Assembly (NCBI GenBank): GCA_014773175.1
Contig: VXCM01000211.1
Coordinates: forward strand, 124,001 to 188,000
From: Lucifuga dentata
Taxonomy: Eukaryota; Chordata; Actinopteri; Ophidiiformes; Bythitidae
Length of the DNA: 64,000 bases
Direction: 5' to 3'
A program made the translations under genes and the position numbers. Positions within the stretch are counted from its first letter, which is position 1. The number at the start of each line of letters is the position of its first letter. The notes beneath the pieces were generated by a model. The model searched no databases and was not told the origin of the DNA. It saw only the letters and a program-made list of their open reading frames with translations. This document shows, piece after piece, positions 11,873 through 24,020 of this stretch.

Positions 11873-14694
11873 TGAAATAAAAGAAGTAAGTAATTTTGTC
11901 CAATTACACCTTTAGTCAAACCAAAGCAAATGTAGTTGTTAACGTTGTAATATATAACAAATTAACCTTTGCTCAAGTTAGGTAAACTTAAAACAAAAAT
12001 AAATTATCATATTATATTAACAATTTAACATATTACATGTAACAAGCCCAGTAACAAATAAAAGAATGACATTTAATTATTTTTGCAGAGCTTGTTGCAA
12101 GTCAACCTACCATTTAAGGTAACGTGCAGCAGACTGTAGGAAGCGCATTCTACGCATGCATTACGAAAGTTAACAGTCTGCAAGCCCAAAAAGAGGACGC
12201 TGGTGTTACATGAAAAAAAAGTATCTCTATGGAAACCAGTACACAACAGTAAAACAATAATACAGTTAGAGGATAGAGTAATACCAACAACGCACCAAAA
12301 TTGAGAACTTCCTCAAAAAAAAAAAAAAAAAAANAAAAAAAAAAAAAAAAAAGTCAAATAATAGTAATGTCAAGTGGAGTCATGAACACCTCTACAGATG
12401 CACAATATAGTCCTGAAGAACTGGAATTCTTTTTATGCAACTTTTTATGAAATTGATGGACAGACGACTTGACCGTAGTTTATTTAGTGATTTATGTTTT
12501 TAAGGCAAAATAGACAAAGACAATTGTATATTTTCTTATCAGAGTCGGAGGGAAGATGGAAGCTTTTATTTGATAAGTCGCAAAATGCAGAGTGTAGACA
12601 TATTTCTTCAGTGGCACAGGAAGTTGATTGAACCAAACCAAAAGTCACTCTCGGCCTGTTGACTCCTCAATGCACAACCAGCCATGTGATATTTGGAGAA
12701 ATTATCACAAGGGGACTTATCAGAGGTAGAAAAGACAAAGGTTGCCTTGGGATCCCTTTATAAAGAACAGAAAAGGCCTGAATCACTGTCTGAGCTATGT
12801 GAGATGTCTTTGTGCCATGAAAGTTCTACTTCATATGAAGTATACCGGGGCTTTTAAAGTTTGAGCTAAATAAAAGTAACTGTGCTAGCTAGGCTACTGA
12901 AAAGTATCCTCCAGATACCTTTGGTTACTTTCGTAGTCACATGACACTTGACTTAGTGTGGTAGTCCTTCAAGATTCTCCCTTGTTGCCCAGGTATTGTC
13001 ACCTCCTAAGGTGAGAGAAGGGATGTGTGACCAGGACGTGAATGTGTGGGCTGTGATGTTTCTACACCATTATAGGATGGGCGTGATTACTGTGCACTGC
13101 TTTCCAGAGATAACCCACATTTGTCCACGGATTGTTTTCTAATGCCTGCTGCCTTTTTTTGGGGGTGAAGCATGGTCCCTGACTGTTCAAAGTGCCAAAA
13201 GCAAAAATTGGCAAAAGAGGTGAGATCAAAAAAAGAAAGGCATAGGAAACCAGGTCATGGCAGGTCCCTCTTTCTATTCATAGACCTCCTCGTCACCTAC
13301 ATATAAATACTCCAGAGTTCAGAGCTGTACATGTTTTACTTTAGCATTTCTCTGTAAGGCTGAGACTTCACCATGTCTTTGACAGAAGGTGACAGCTGGC
13401 AACCAAATGGTGATAGCAGTCTTGCCCCTCTTCTGTTCACTCAGGACAATTTGTGTGTTGGGGCTGATGAATTCAGCAGCAAGCTTATGTCCAGAGGAGG
13501 CCCAAACTCAGGGAAGGGAAGAATTCTTCATTGAGTGGTCAAGGGGATGTAGTGCAACTTTCAAAGGGTGGAAGTCAAGCGCTTTGTTTCCAAGGAGTCA
13601 GCAAATTGTCCATTTCCTGGGACCGGAGTTTGGGCCTGGTCAATGAAAGTGATGTGCTTTTATATATTGGCATAACTGTGGGTCTGTTAGAGCCTGTATT
13701 AAGATCCCTGTCAGAAGGACAGAGAATCCTCCACTGGGTTTGCTTTCTCTAACACTTAAGGGGTGTTCACCGCATGGCAAGCTAATGACATCCTCAATTT
13801 CTGTATTAACAGTTGGAGGCAGGTTAACACTTCAAATAAGGCAATTTGGTCCATCCATGGGCCCTAGATGCAGTCCTAGAGCAATACAGTACCTTTCGAG
13901 CCCCTGTAGTCTGTTGATTTAAAGTAACTTTCCTTCAAATCAGCATTCTTGTGAGTTGTAACCTCTGCAAGAACAGCAGGTGACTTCAACCGCTGTCAGT
14001 TCACAGTGACTGCTGCAGATTCCTGCTAGATGAGGTGACAACCCAGCATTTCTGCCATAAGTCCTCACTGAGTTCCAGTTAAGCCAGTTCCTCTTTATCC
14101 TGAGGGAAAGCAGGAGGCTGTGCAACTCACATCTGCATTGTGTTCAGTAAGGGGTGTAACTAAGTATGTAACAGAGTAGAGAAATACTCTGCTCAATGAG
14201 AACATGGACACACATTTAACCTTTGATTTATTGCTCCTACCAATGGGTAACTGATTTCTTGAAAAAAATTTCCTTTAATAAAAATATGAAAATGGATGTA
14301 AGTATAACACATTTCATCCTACTCAGCACATTAATATACTCAGATTTAATAATGACTGAGAAGCCAGTCATTTCAAAAGTAATGGACCAGTCTGATAAGA
14401 TTTCACACAGAGTGCTGAAAACACCTATTAATGTGCCAGTTGAAAGAACTGCTGCCACTCAGGTCAGTGTTTGATGACTCGGGGCCTCCTCCTGAAAGTA
14501 CTGAGTGAAGGGACCAGGGAAGACACATCTGAAGCTGCAGTGGCCAAGTGAACCTTTGAACTGGAGCTGTTACTATAATTGAAACCCAGAAAATGAATCA
14601 GCTGCAGCCAAGGTTTAGACAATGAAAAAGTGGATGACTGCGATGTTATTATGCTGCAAAAGCACACAAACCTTTTGTTCACATTGTTTGGACT
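11873..14694. other. Intergenic with a gene-like but unsupported block
   Basis: The stretch contains a poly-A run with an N at 12334. A less AT-rich block at about 13300-14130 has a TATAAATA at about 13302 and a short frame starting at 13373 that stops after some 53 codons, overlapping an unrelated frame. No splice-supported gene could be built. It may be a decayed gene or chance. Confidence 0.35.
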
Positions 14695-15223
14695 TAGACA
14701 TGAAAGAACCTATGCAATCCGCTTACACGTGACAGCTGACAACCATTTCTGAAAATATACTACTTTAACGGTAAATTTCAGAATATTTTGTTCCTCCCTT
14801 CCAGACTCCCATTGGTTTCAGTTCATTCCAGTATGCTATTAAGATCAACTTGTAGAGACTTCAAACACACTTCAGTTACATGATACAGCAACAATGTGTC
14901 TATTAGGGTTTTTTTTTTTTTTTTTTTTTTTTTTTTGTGAAAGCAACTTATTTAACCCATGCCAGGGAATTTATTCCCAGGAGAAGATAGCTTTTACTGA
15001 GAAATTAAAATGACCATCCCTTCTACAATAGTGTACAAGAGTTAGAAGGCAAAACATCGAACTTTAAGGTGTAACACCTCAACATTTGATTTTGAAAGAT
15101 TAGGGGATTTGAAAACTAAAAAAGCTAAAACACGGTTGTATGTTTTGGAAATTGGTTGTCAGTCATGTAACACTGCGGGTTATATATTGGGCTCAAACAT
15201 GCGTGATTGCTGGTATGGTCCTT
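14695..15223. mobile_element. TTAA-family MITE, copy B (degraded left end)
   Basis: The right end (GGGCTCAAACATGCGTGATT and TGGTATGGTCCT) and the inner words GACAACCATT and ATCAACTTGTAGAGACTT match the family of copies A, C and D. The left inverted end is recognisable only from about 14725 inwards, so the left boundary is approximate. A poly-T run (14909-14936) lies inside. Confidence 0.5.
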
Positions 15224-15861
15224 CTAAGGAATCTGGGTTTTATATCAGTGCCAATACAGGAATAACACCTCTTATCCCACAAAGTTTTTGAATTTTGGGC
15301 TCGTTTGTGAATAATATAGGAAAATGGGGCTGTAAAATACAAAAGAGGACAAGACTGAAGAATAAAAAAAAAGAAAAGCAAGTGTCCTCCTTACCTGAAA
15401 TGAGCAAGGATTGCTGCAGGTGGGCCCTGCAGCCCCTTAGATTGATATGGGTTGACTCTTTTATGCTTCTGAGGAATGTTTCACACACATTGGTCTCCTT
15501 TGCTTGCTGTGGGTGGAATACTAATATGCTAGCGGTACAGAGGAGTGTGAGGCTCCCCACCAGGTGGCATAGAGATGAGGACACCAAGCCAGTATGTGTA
15601 ATACAACGTGACCTCTGTGGGTATCTGCTATACTGCAAAAAGAACTCAAGGTCTTTTAGGATGACAAAAGGTATTCATTTTGTTTTTCAGCTAGAGCTGA
15701 CTGACACTTTTTTTTTCTTGCATTATAAAACCTCGCACTCTCTTTGACATCAGCCCATGTGATGTGTAATGTTAGTACAGAACATTAAAATAATATGTTG
15801 GAGTAGTTAAAATAGAATCTGTTTCCTCTGAATCATTGCCCAGCTATTAACTACATCTCAC

Positions 15862-15865
<4 letters not shown>

Positions 15866-15911
<46 letters not shown>
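15866..15911. repeat. (TC)n microsatellite
   Basis: An uninterrupted CT dinucleotide run of about 46 bases. Confidence 0.95.
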
Positions 15912-15914
<3 letters not shown>

Positions 15915-17327
15915 CTTATACTCCCACTCACTACACACACACACTGACAGTCATCTGTAGCTGCATTTGCACTATGTATAGCACTATTTTGCACTTTTTT
16001 ATTGATACTCATGTACATACATTCTCCTGCTGTTTGGTTGTAAATAGATTACATACATATACATTTTTAATTCTTTAGTTTTGCTCTTGTTGCCTTATCC
16101 TTATTTTTATTTTGTCTTGTTATATTTTTTATACTTAAGAAGCACAGTCTGGGAACCTACAGAAAAGGCATTTCACTGTTGTTCTTATAAAGATGCACGT
16201 GACAAAACTTTGAAACTTAAATATTTAAGCACCAAAATAGAGTAAAATGTAGTTAGTTGGTTTAGCCTCTGTAGCTCTGATAAATGTTTAATGTGGGAGC
16301 AGTAATAAAGTTTATCATTTTGTTTTACTTGCCATCTGCCATGCCCTCCGTATGTCTCGTCTCACACAAAAAAAAAAAAAANAAAAAAAAAAAAAGATTT
16401 TATCAAAATGGAAGGGCGTACCAACAGAACTGCATGTGCTGCCCAGTGTGGGAGGAGAGAAGGGATTTTATGAGCATATACAGAATATTTGTCATAGTGC
16501 ATAAAGCTGCTGGCTTCTCAGATATTGAGCCATTTCAAATGGCCTCGAGCATTGAAAGCAAGGTTCAACATTCTTCATATCCTTTAAGTTTACATCTTTC
16601 CTAAAATTAAGTTTAGCAATGCCTTCAGTTGTAGCTTTTATGGAACCAAATATCATTCTCATTTTTTGCCAAAGATATTTAGCTATTTCTTGGTGTCTCA
16701 GATCATATTGTAAATTGGGTTGATTTTAAGGATGTGATTAAAGACCCAACATGGATGTTTTTCATTATATTTCTGCAGCCATTAGGCAAATAATTTCTAA
16801 TCCTATATCCAGCAATCTTTGTCAACAGACTAGCGTGATGAGCAGCTGAGACATGGCTCAGGTACAACTAATAAAGACAAGCATGATGCAGTCAGCCCAC
16901 TGTGTTTGGACCTTAGATACTGTAGATCTAGAGCATCATAGATACTGTATCAAACGATATACAGTACCAAGCAGCTCATGGTTTATTAAATTCCCTACTT
17001 TAGGAACTGCTTGACTTTGGACTTAACTTTACTTGCCGTTGCCAGGAGAACAGAGGAAACATTGTTAAGGTAGCAGTTTCTGCGTAAACATAAAAGAATT
17101 CTATCTTCACCTCATCATCTCGTTTGTTATTATATTTTATAATGCAAATGGAACATAACATTAGGGAGAAGTGTAATGTAATGCAACATAAATAAATGAA
17201 TATAAATACAGTATTCCAATGAATACAGGCTCCTCTCTATACTGCAAAAGTATGTCTGTAAAAGGTCAAAAACTCTAAAAGGTGCAAAGATAATTTTCTT
17301 ACAGAATAATAATGATGATAAAGCCCT

Positions 17328-17396
17328 GGATAAGCTAAAGCCCCCATGACCTTGGAGAGAATAAGTAGCTATACAGAAGAGATGGATGGATGGACT
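17328..17396 (+). mobile_element. 3' tail of a fish SINE-like repeat
   Basis: The order CCCTGGATAAGC, then an AT-rich spacer, then GATGGATGGATGG matches the 3' end of a very common teleost retroposon whose tail reads CAGGATAAGCGG...ATGGATGG. Only the tail is present. Confidence 0.4.
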
Positions 17397-18311
17397 GAAT
17401 AATGATCAACTTAATTTGTATTTTGTTGAGTACTTTGTAAGTTTAATAGCATATAATTACATGTCATCTTTGACCCATCATGTAAAAATAGGGCCAGCTG
17501 CCTGCCACAATTGTGTAAAAGGAGCTCTGTCTATTATTATAATAATGACAATACCGTTATGCTGGTGGGCCAGAGAGGTTCAAAGTGGGTCAGAGACCAT
17601 CAGCTCCTACAGTTATACAAAAAAGTACTGAGAATGATACAAAAAGCAGAAAATAAAAAAGGCCATTTATGTCAAATTGGAGAAACCTTTCCAGAATAGT
17701 TCCTATATGCAAGAAAATATGCATTTGATCTGCAAGGATATCAAGGACATGAATCGATTCTCAGATTTTCTTTTTTTTTTTTTTTTTTTTTTTGCTTATT
17801 TAGCACGTATTAGATGGAACCATTGCACACCTTTAAGCTATTCAATCAGAATAATGAGCATGAGCTCTTGCTTTTGCTCCTCTAGTTTTTATGAATTACC
17901 AGAAACTATTAATTATGGTGCTAAAAGCCCCAAGGTGAAGATCTGAGAGGCAGTACATGTACATGTGTTCTCATTTAAACAAATCACACAGTATTAAAGG
18001 TTAAGAGTAAATAATAACTAAGTGCGGGTAACATATGCTTGCCAATAAGGATTTTCTGTAAACATACAGGAAAAAACGACATGAGATGCACTAATAAAGC
18101 TTCAGTATAGTAAATCAGAAAACTGTCAACTCAAATCCTAAGACTTTGTGGAAAATCTTCTTTTCTTGCAAAACAACCCTCTAAACTCTGCTAAATTGCT
18201 GACATGAGAGATTGACTGGCAGGCTACATATATTTTTAGAAGGATTTCCTAGATCACATAAAATACCCCTAAGGCTGGACATGATTGCTGGGGCAACAAC
18301 AAGACAAGCCG

Positions 18312-18337
18312 CCCCCCCCCCCCCNCCCCCCCCCCCC
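18312..18337. repeat. Poly-C tract with an N
   Basis: About 25 C with one N at 18325; unusual in this AT-rich window. Confidence 0.9.
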
Positions 18338-19732
18338 AATCTTCTGGGACTCCCAGGTCAGCCTGCAAAACAGATTGTGGTCCTGACCTCAGACTCTGTT
18401 TTACTCTCTGCGTACAGTCACAATCAGGAAGTTCCCTATGAACTGCCTGTCAATGCAAACACACTGTGACAATGTGAGAGAAATAATTTTTCAGCATTCT
18501 AGCTTTCTCTCTCTCTCTCTCTTTAGCTTAAAGTTTGTAGCAATCACTTTGGTACTTGAGTTAAAATTTTTTAATTTATTATAATCTGAGACAGTTGGAT
18601 ACACATTTTGAGAAGCCAGAAAGAGGTTTGAATATGTCATAAGACTTTATTGAATCATATCCTTGAAACCTTCATAAGACTCTGTTTTGGTAACCTCAAA
18701 CAAACAATCCTCTGCAATAGATCAGAAGTACATTTAGTGTTCCTCAGTACCTAGACAGTAATTCAGAGCTTGAAGATTTCCTCATTTTATGCCCTTATTT
18801 TCACATCACTGTAGTTTTTTTTGTAATATTTGAAAGAACTGTTCCTCCTATTTTACAGAGACTCATTTTGCTTTGATTAATCTTGTATTGTGGTTTGACC
18901 AGGATGCAAGGGACAGAAAGTAATTCCAAGCATAAATGCAGAGTGATATCTATTAATTTAAACTTAATGTTCTGTCTACGCACTCCATTATGTGGACAAA
19001 ATTCTGATAAGAATTTTCAGGCACATTAGACCAGTTTAAGTGACTATTGTAGAAAACATGCAAATCAGGGAAGCAGGAAGCAGAAATGAGATGCTTCCTC
19101 CTCAAGTCGGCTTTTCCAGTGTTCCCAGATGTGCACATAGACAGGAACTTTTTTAAAATAAAGGTTTATAGCCTAATATTAGTGTCCTGATGCCACTTTA
19201 CAACAGGGATGATTAAATTTCCCGACTGAATTAGAGTCTGGAGGCATTTTATGCATCATTTGGAAATGAATAGACTGAGGGAGAAATTATCAAAGTTACA
19301 CAGTGAATTTGATTTGATTAATAATTAGAGGTGTCAGAATTATTTTAAAGTTTACTGTAGCCCTGTAACATAAATTATTCTGCATGTCCTTACTCATTTA
19401 TAGTGCAGCAAAGGCAAAAATGTAATAAATCAGCCACAAAGGGCAGAATTAATTATGTATGGGGCGACTGCAATAAAAAAAAAATGCATTGGATTTTTAA
19501 AAAATTATTTTATTGTAGGAGTATAAGAGCTTCAGTGAAACACTGGTACAGGCAGATACAGAATATTCTATGTGGCGTTGTCAAACACAATAGTAAAAAA
19601 CTGTTTTATCTAAGTTACTTACAGATGCGTCAGAGGAAGTTTACTGGGATTACTGGGAACGCAGCTTTTTATTATGCTCATGTCTCAAACATGCCATATC
19701 ATATTTGATTATATGCATATATGCATACATAC

Positions 19733-19905
19733 CAGAGGTGGAAAAAACGCTAAAATCCTTATTGGATTAATACTCAATTAAATATGACTGTTTTGTTAAA
19801 AACTGTATAGAAATACTGCAGTTAAAGTTAAGCATCACAGTAAAAGTAATCCAAAGAGTCAAATTCTTTCACAGTGTTACATTATTATTGCATTGGGATA
19901 TTATC
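19733..19905 (+). mobile_element. Fragment of the hAT-like CAG-GGTGGAAA repeat
   Basis: The fragment begins CAGAGGTGGAAAAAACGC and continues with degraded AGTAAAAGTAAT words. It is the same family as the element at 1955-3033 in the opposite orientation, truncated on the right. The right boundary is approximate. Confidence 0.4.
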
Positions 19906-21735
19906 ACATAAGACACACATAAGACACACTTTTGAATGGAGCTGTGCCTTTCTCACGACACTTTCAACTGTATAAGATCTCAGCAGGAAGGCTCAGATAA
20001 GCCTATAAGCACTTTGGAACAATATAGACTGAGTGGAAAGAGAGTGTATTTGCCTGCAGGTTGATTACACTCCTGTAGCTCAATATAGGTCAAACAGTCT
20101 TCATCTCTCGTAATGAGCCCTACAGGGTGTGACAACATGATGTTTGTATCTTCATATTTTGTAGAATTCTATCAGATGAGGGCTCTCGATCTGTCTTCCT
20201 AAGAAGGATCAGTGACTGATGTTGCCTCATCAAAAATAGAATGAACGGCAGGATCGTTTTCTGAGGAACGAAGCACTATGGGGGAAAGGAAGAGACACCT
20301 GAAAGAGAGGAAAGGAGAATACTGAAGTGCTGGTCATGTCTTTGAGTTTCAAGCTCGGCTTCACTAAAACTCTTACTTTTTAAAATAAGAGATGTAACTT
20401 TTGTGAACCTGTGTGAAATGATAAATTCATTGGGATTGTTGGACATTTCATTTTTTAGTAAGCTTAGATCAAAGATTGCTGATCAGAAAACAGTCCATTT
20501 AGAAAGTATGTTTGCATACATCATAAATGCATAGACAAATAAGATTTCAGGTAAATTTAGCACTTTACCTGCATCCGACAAGCTGCCTCTCCCTTACTGC
20601 ATGCAGTTTGCCTACAAAATAGAAAACTTACCTTCAATGAAAAGCTTTTGGCAAGATAAAAAAATACCAATGCGCTTTTTGCAAGGAAAAACAATATCCC
20701 ATAGTGTTTTCTTAGATACTCAAGATAGCTTGTAAATGGAAATTTTAACCACTAACGTAGGACTTTGAAAGCCCTGCTGCCTTCCTAAAACTCTTACATT
20801 GTTGTATGAGACAACATGACGGCAAGGAAAATTTAAATCACGTGTCATTAATTTTCACAAGAGTGCATTCTCTGGAGCCATGAGAGGGGGTACCAATGCT
20901 GCAACGGATTTCTCATAAATGCAAAGATATTACATAAGTGCTTGGAGAGAAGTGAAACTCAAATGTATTATACCGCATCTCCAGAGTTATTGGAGAGGAG
21001 GATTAGAACTCATAATGTGCAGAGCCAAGTCTGGACCCTATACTGCCTGTGCTATTCTTTGTTTCAGATTTACAAGCCACTGCAAATCAATCAGTCCAGC
21101 AGAGGGAACAGGGGACGAACTGAGGGCAATATCAGATATAACCCATGCATAATGAAACACAAGCTCCAGCATTCTCCTCAATGAAGTCCCTTCCCTCACT
21201 ATGAATGATGCACACAGGAAGCAACACACCAGCAAAAGTCACACCACATCACACACATGCACTCCACTAACACCCTTATGACTGAGGTGTCTACATCACA
21301 GCTCCTGAATGGTCCCAAGATTGCTTACAGTATGTCACTGCTGCTCTGCGTTGTCTGATTATCTGATTGTCAAGATTCTCTTGCATTTGTCTCTATGACT
21401 GACTAAGAATTTTGTACCCTGTGAGTTTTTCCTGTTATCCTTCTTGGTACCTGCCAAGCATCCCTGACTGCATTCTTCACTTGCAGTCTCCTGCTTTCCT
21501 CTCTCACCGGTCTCCTGCCTATGATCACAAATCAGCTCAGCAATCCCCTGCAACGATCGGAACCTCAAACTCGCCAGACCTCCCTCTGCTCCCAGAAGTC
21601 CCTCAACAGCTTTAATCACTCAATATTTTTCATTTAAGCCACCTAAAGCATGTCTGCATTTGGGGCTGCAACTTAAAAACCTATCACGATATGTTTTAAT
21701 GGGAATGTTTTATTGGTATTTTGTAAGCTGCACGT
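19906..21735. other. Intergenic, no feature recognised
   Basis: A slightly GC-richer block at about 20900-21620 has open frames of up to 86 codons on both strands. None has splice sites or protein features that I can support. Confidence 0.35.
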
Positions 21736-21739
21736 TTAA

Positions 21740-22306
21740 ATGACCATGCTACCCAATTTGCACATTTGAGCCCATTCAATTTTCATATACGTAAGGTTAC
21801 TGACAGTCATTTCCGAAAGGATAAAACCATATTTCAGCTTTCCTGATATTTTGCAAAATCTCTTAATCTTTCANAAAAAAAAAAAAAAAAAAAAAAAAAT
21901 CGATGTTTCACTACTTGCAAAATTATGAAGTCATGGTTGTTAAAAATTTTTGATAAAGGCAGGTTTTCTTTTGGGACTATATTCCCAGGGTGGAGACATA
22001 CATTCACTCCGCGCCTTTTATTGCGCTTAAATGCTAAAATTACGAAACTTCAAAAAAAACCTGAATATATGCGTTGTTCATGATAATGGATTACCTATCC
22101 CAATAATGTTTCAAGCATCAACAACTTGATTTTAATAGTGTACTAGAATGAACTGAAACCAATGACAGTATGGAAGATAGAATTTTTTTTTTAACTCACT
22201 GTTCCAGTAGTATGCTTTGGGAATTGATTGTAACAGATCAGTAACATTACATGTATGAAAATTGAATATATTAGCCTCAGACATGCAAAATGGATAGTTT
22301 GGTCCT
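21740..22306. mobile_element. TTAA-family MITE, copy C (567 bp)
   Basis: The left end ATGACCATGCTACCCAATTT and the right end, reverse-complemented, AGGACCAAACTATCCATTTT, are inverted repeats that continue with CATTTGAGCCC / CATGTCTGAGGCT. TTAA is duplicated exactly at 21736-21739 and 22307-22310. A poly-A run with an N (21874) lies inside. It independently supports TTAA as the target of this family. Confidence 0.65.
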
Positions 22307-23157
22307 TTAATGGTTGATATCTTTGATAGGTCATGACAGTTCTAGCAAAATAATCTCCAGTATGACTCCCATTTTGTGTTGTGGATACAGCGAATGTGTT
22401 TGACGTGGTCTGGCTACAGGCTCAGACTTTGAAATAAATTGATTGATTAAGAATTAATTTGTGGTTTACAAGATTTAGAATTGCAACCTTAAGCCTATTT
22501 AGCTTTGAAGACGTGATGGAGTAAATTGTGGAATTAGATTCTGCTTTTTTCTTTGAATAAAAGACACAACCTGTTCTTCAAATACCAACTGGCTATGGAA
22601 ATTGGTAGTTTGATGTTTCCTTTCACCGATGAGTAATCAAATATGAAGTAGTAGTTTGATACTGTTATTATGAGCAAGTTCAGCTTTTGAAGGTCAAAGT
22701 TTTCATAATGTTTGTTTTTTGTATTGCTTACGTAAAACTCTTTTTTGTGGTACATGCAAAATTCAGTTTCACGTGAATTGCTAAAGAGATTTTTATCTTC
22801 TCTGGTGCCTTTTCTAAGCTATAATTACACATAGTAAAAGATTTTAAACATACTCCTACAACTCCTACAATCATAACTCTAGCCTTCACAGCAGGTGGGT
22901 AAAACTACATATGTAAGTAGAAAAGTAAGACCAATATAATACTTACATAATGCTTATCAGATTTGCATTTTGTATTTTTTAAATCACTGTAAAATTAGTA
23001 GAACAAATAGTTATTATATTGCTTGGACTGATTGATATTATATTGGATGGTTAAGGTTAAGGTGGGAGGAAAGGAAGGAGTGTTTGGCACATGTCCAGCT
23101 GTTACACAGTTTAAGTCATAAAGTCTTTAGTCAGCAGTATGTGGCTTTGTAGTTAGG

Positions 23158-23340
23158 ACTGTCCCCTCATTGCCAGAAGATCAAATCCAGAAGGGACTTG
23201 GTAACTCTGAAGTGCCTGTAGGTGTGAATGTGAGTATTAATTTGTCTGATTTTATGCGTTAGCAACTATAGCAACTTGTCCAGGGTGCACTCCATGCCCC
23301 TCATGAACTTAGCAACTATAGAGGACAAATGGATGGAAGT
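23158..23340 (+). mobile_element. Fish SINE-like retroposon copy
   Basis: The order of words TTAGGACTGTCCCCTCATTG, GGTAACTCTGAAGTGCC, GTAGGTGTGAATGTGAGT, CTTGTCCAGGGTGCACTCC and finally GGATGG follows a highly repeated teleost retroposon. The 5' tRNA-like part is degraded. An inverted relative lies at 37745-37935. Confidence 0.55.
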
Positions 23341-23957
23341 TCTCAGTAAACCAACGGTCCAAGAGCAGAAGGAGTGGGTGTCTTGCCATGCATGGCATTC
23401 AGTGTACAGTTATATCCTGCCTTTGCATATCTCTGAGCAGGATATTACCAAATACAAAAGGGCTTTGCATGTATCTGTTTTCCAGAAGAAACTCAATTCC
23501 TTCCCTGCAGTGAATGAGATTGCTTGGTGATCAATTAAAAGGGCTTTGTGCTTCTACCCTTACTGTAAGATGGAGTGGATTTATGCTATACCATGTGGCT
23601 AGCTGGGCATAGATTGTTTGGAAATTGTTTATTAAAATGGATGACCAGAAATAGATCTCAAATAATAGTAATGTACTGTATATACCCCTTGGTTGACGCA
23701 GCAGGGTAATGATCACAGTGCGTGGCCTACACACAGATTTCACATAATGACTTATTCCCCACAGCGGTGTAAAGAGCCAGGTGAGGGGATGGCTAGCTCA
23801 ATTGCAGGTGCATGGCTAACATGGAAGAGTCCACAAAATGTTAGAATGACCTTGTTTTAGATGCACAGCTTGTATTTGGGATTTGCCAATAAGAGGACAT
23901 GGTGGATTAAGAAAATAGCAGGTGCATCCTCTGGGGTCAAGTTTGAAATCAACATTG

Positions 23958-23960
<3 letters not shown>

Positions 23961-24018
<58 letters not shown>

Positions 24019-24020
24019 TT
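23961..24020. repeat. (TC)n microsatellite
   Basis: A CT run of 60 bases with one interruption (TG) near 24005. Confidence 0.95.

Larger units (their letters stand above)
15224..19732. other. Intergenic, simple repeats and a SINE tail
   Basis: No gene is supported. It holds a TC microsatellite, homopolymers containing single Ns at 16382 and 18325, and a SINE-like 3' tail at 17328-17396. A 150-codon frame at 15295-15747 has no splice or protein support. On the opposite strand a consensus donor (CAGGTAAG type) at about 15390 could end a non-coding exon. Confidence 0.4.

Noticed and set aside
13302..13752. Possible short gene: TATAAATA, ATG at 13373 (53 codons) and an overlapping 73-codon frame
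   Set aside because: The two frames are out of register, no donor or acceptor joins them, and neither resembles a protein I know. Treated as chance or a decayed gene.
15240..15747. Overlapping frames of 132 (-) and 150 (+) codons
   Set aside because: Composition is low in complexity (Lys or Phe runs), one frame overlaps the other, and no recognisable domain is present. A - strand donor near 15390 alone does not make a gene.
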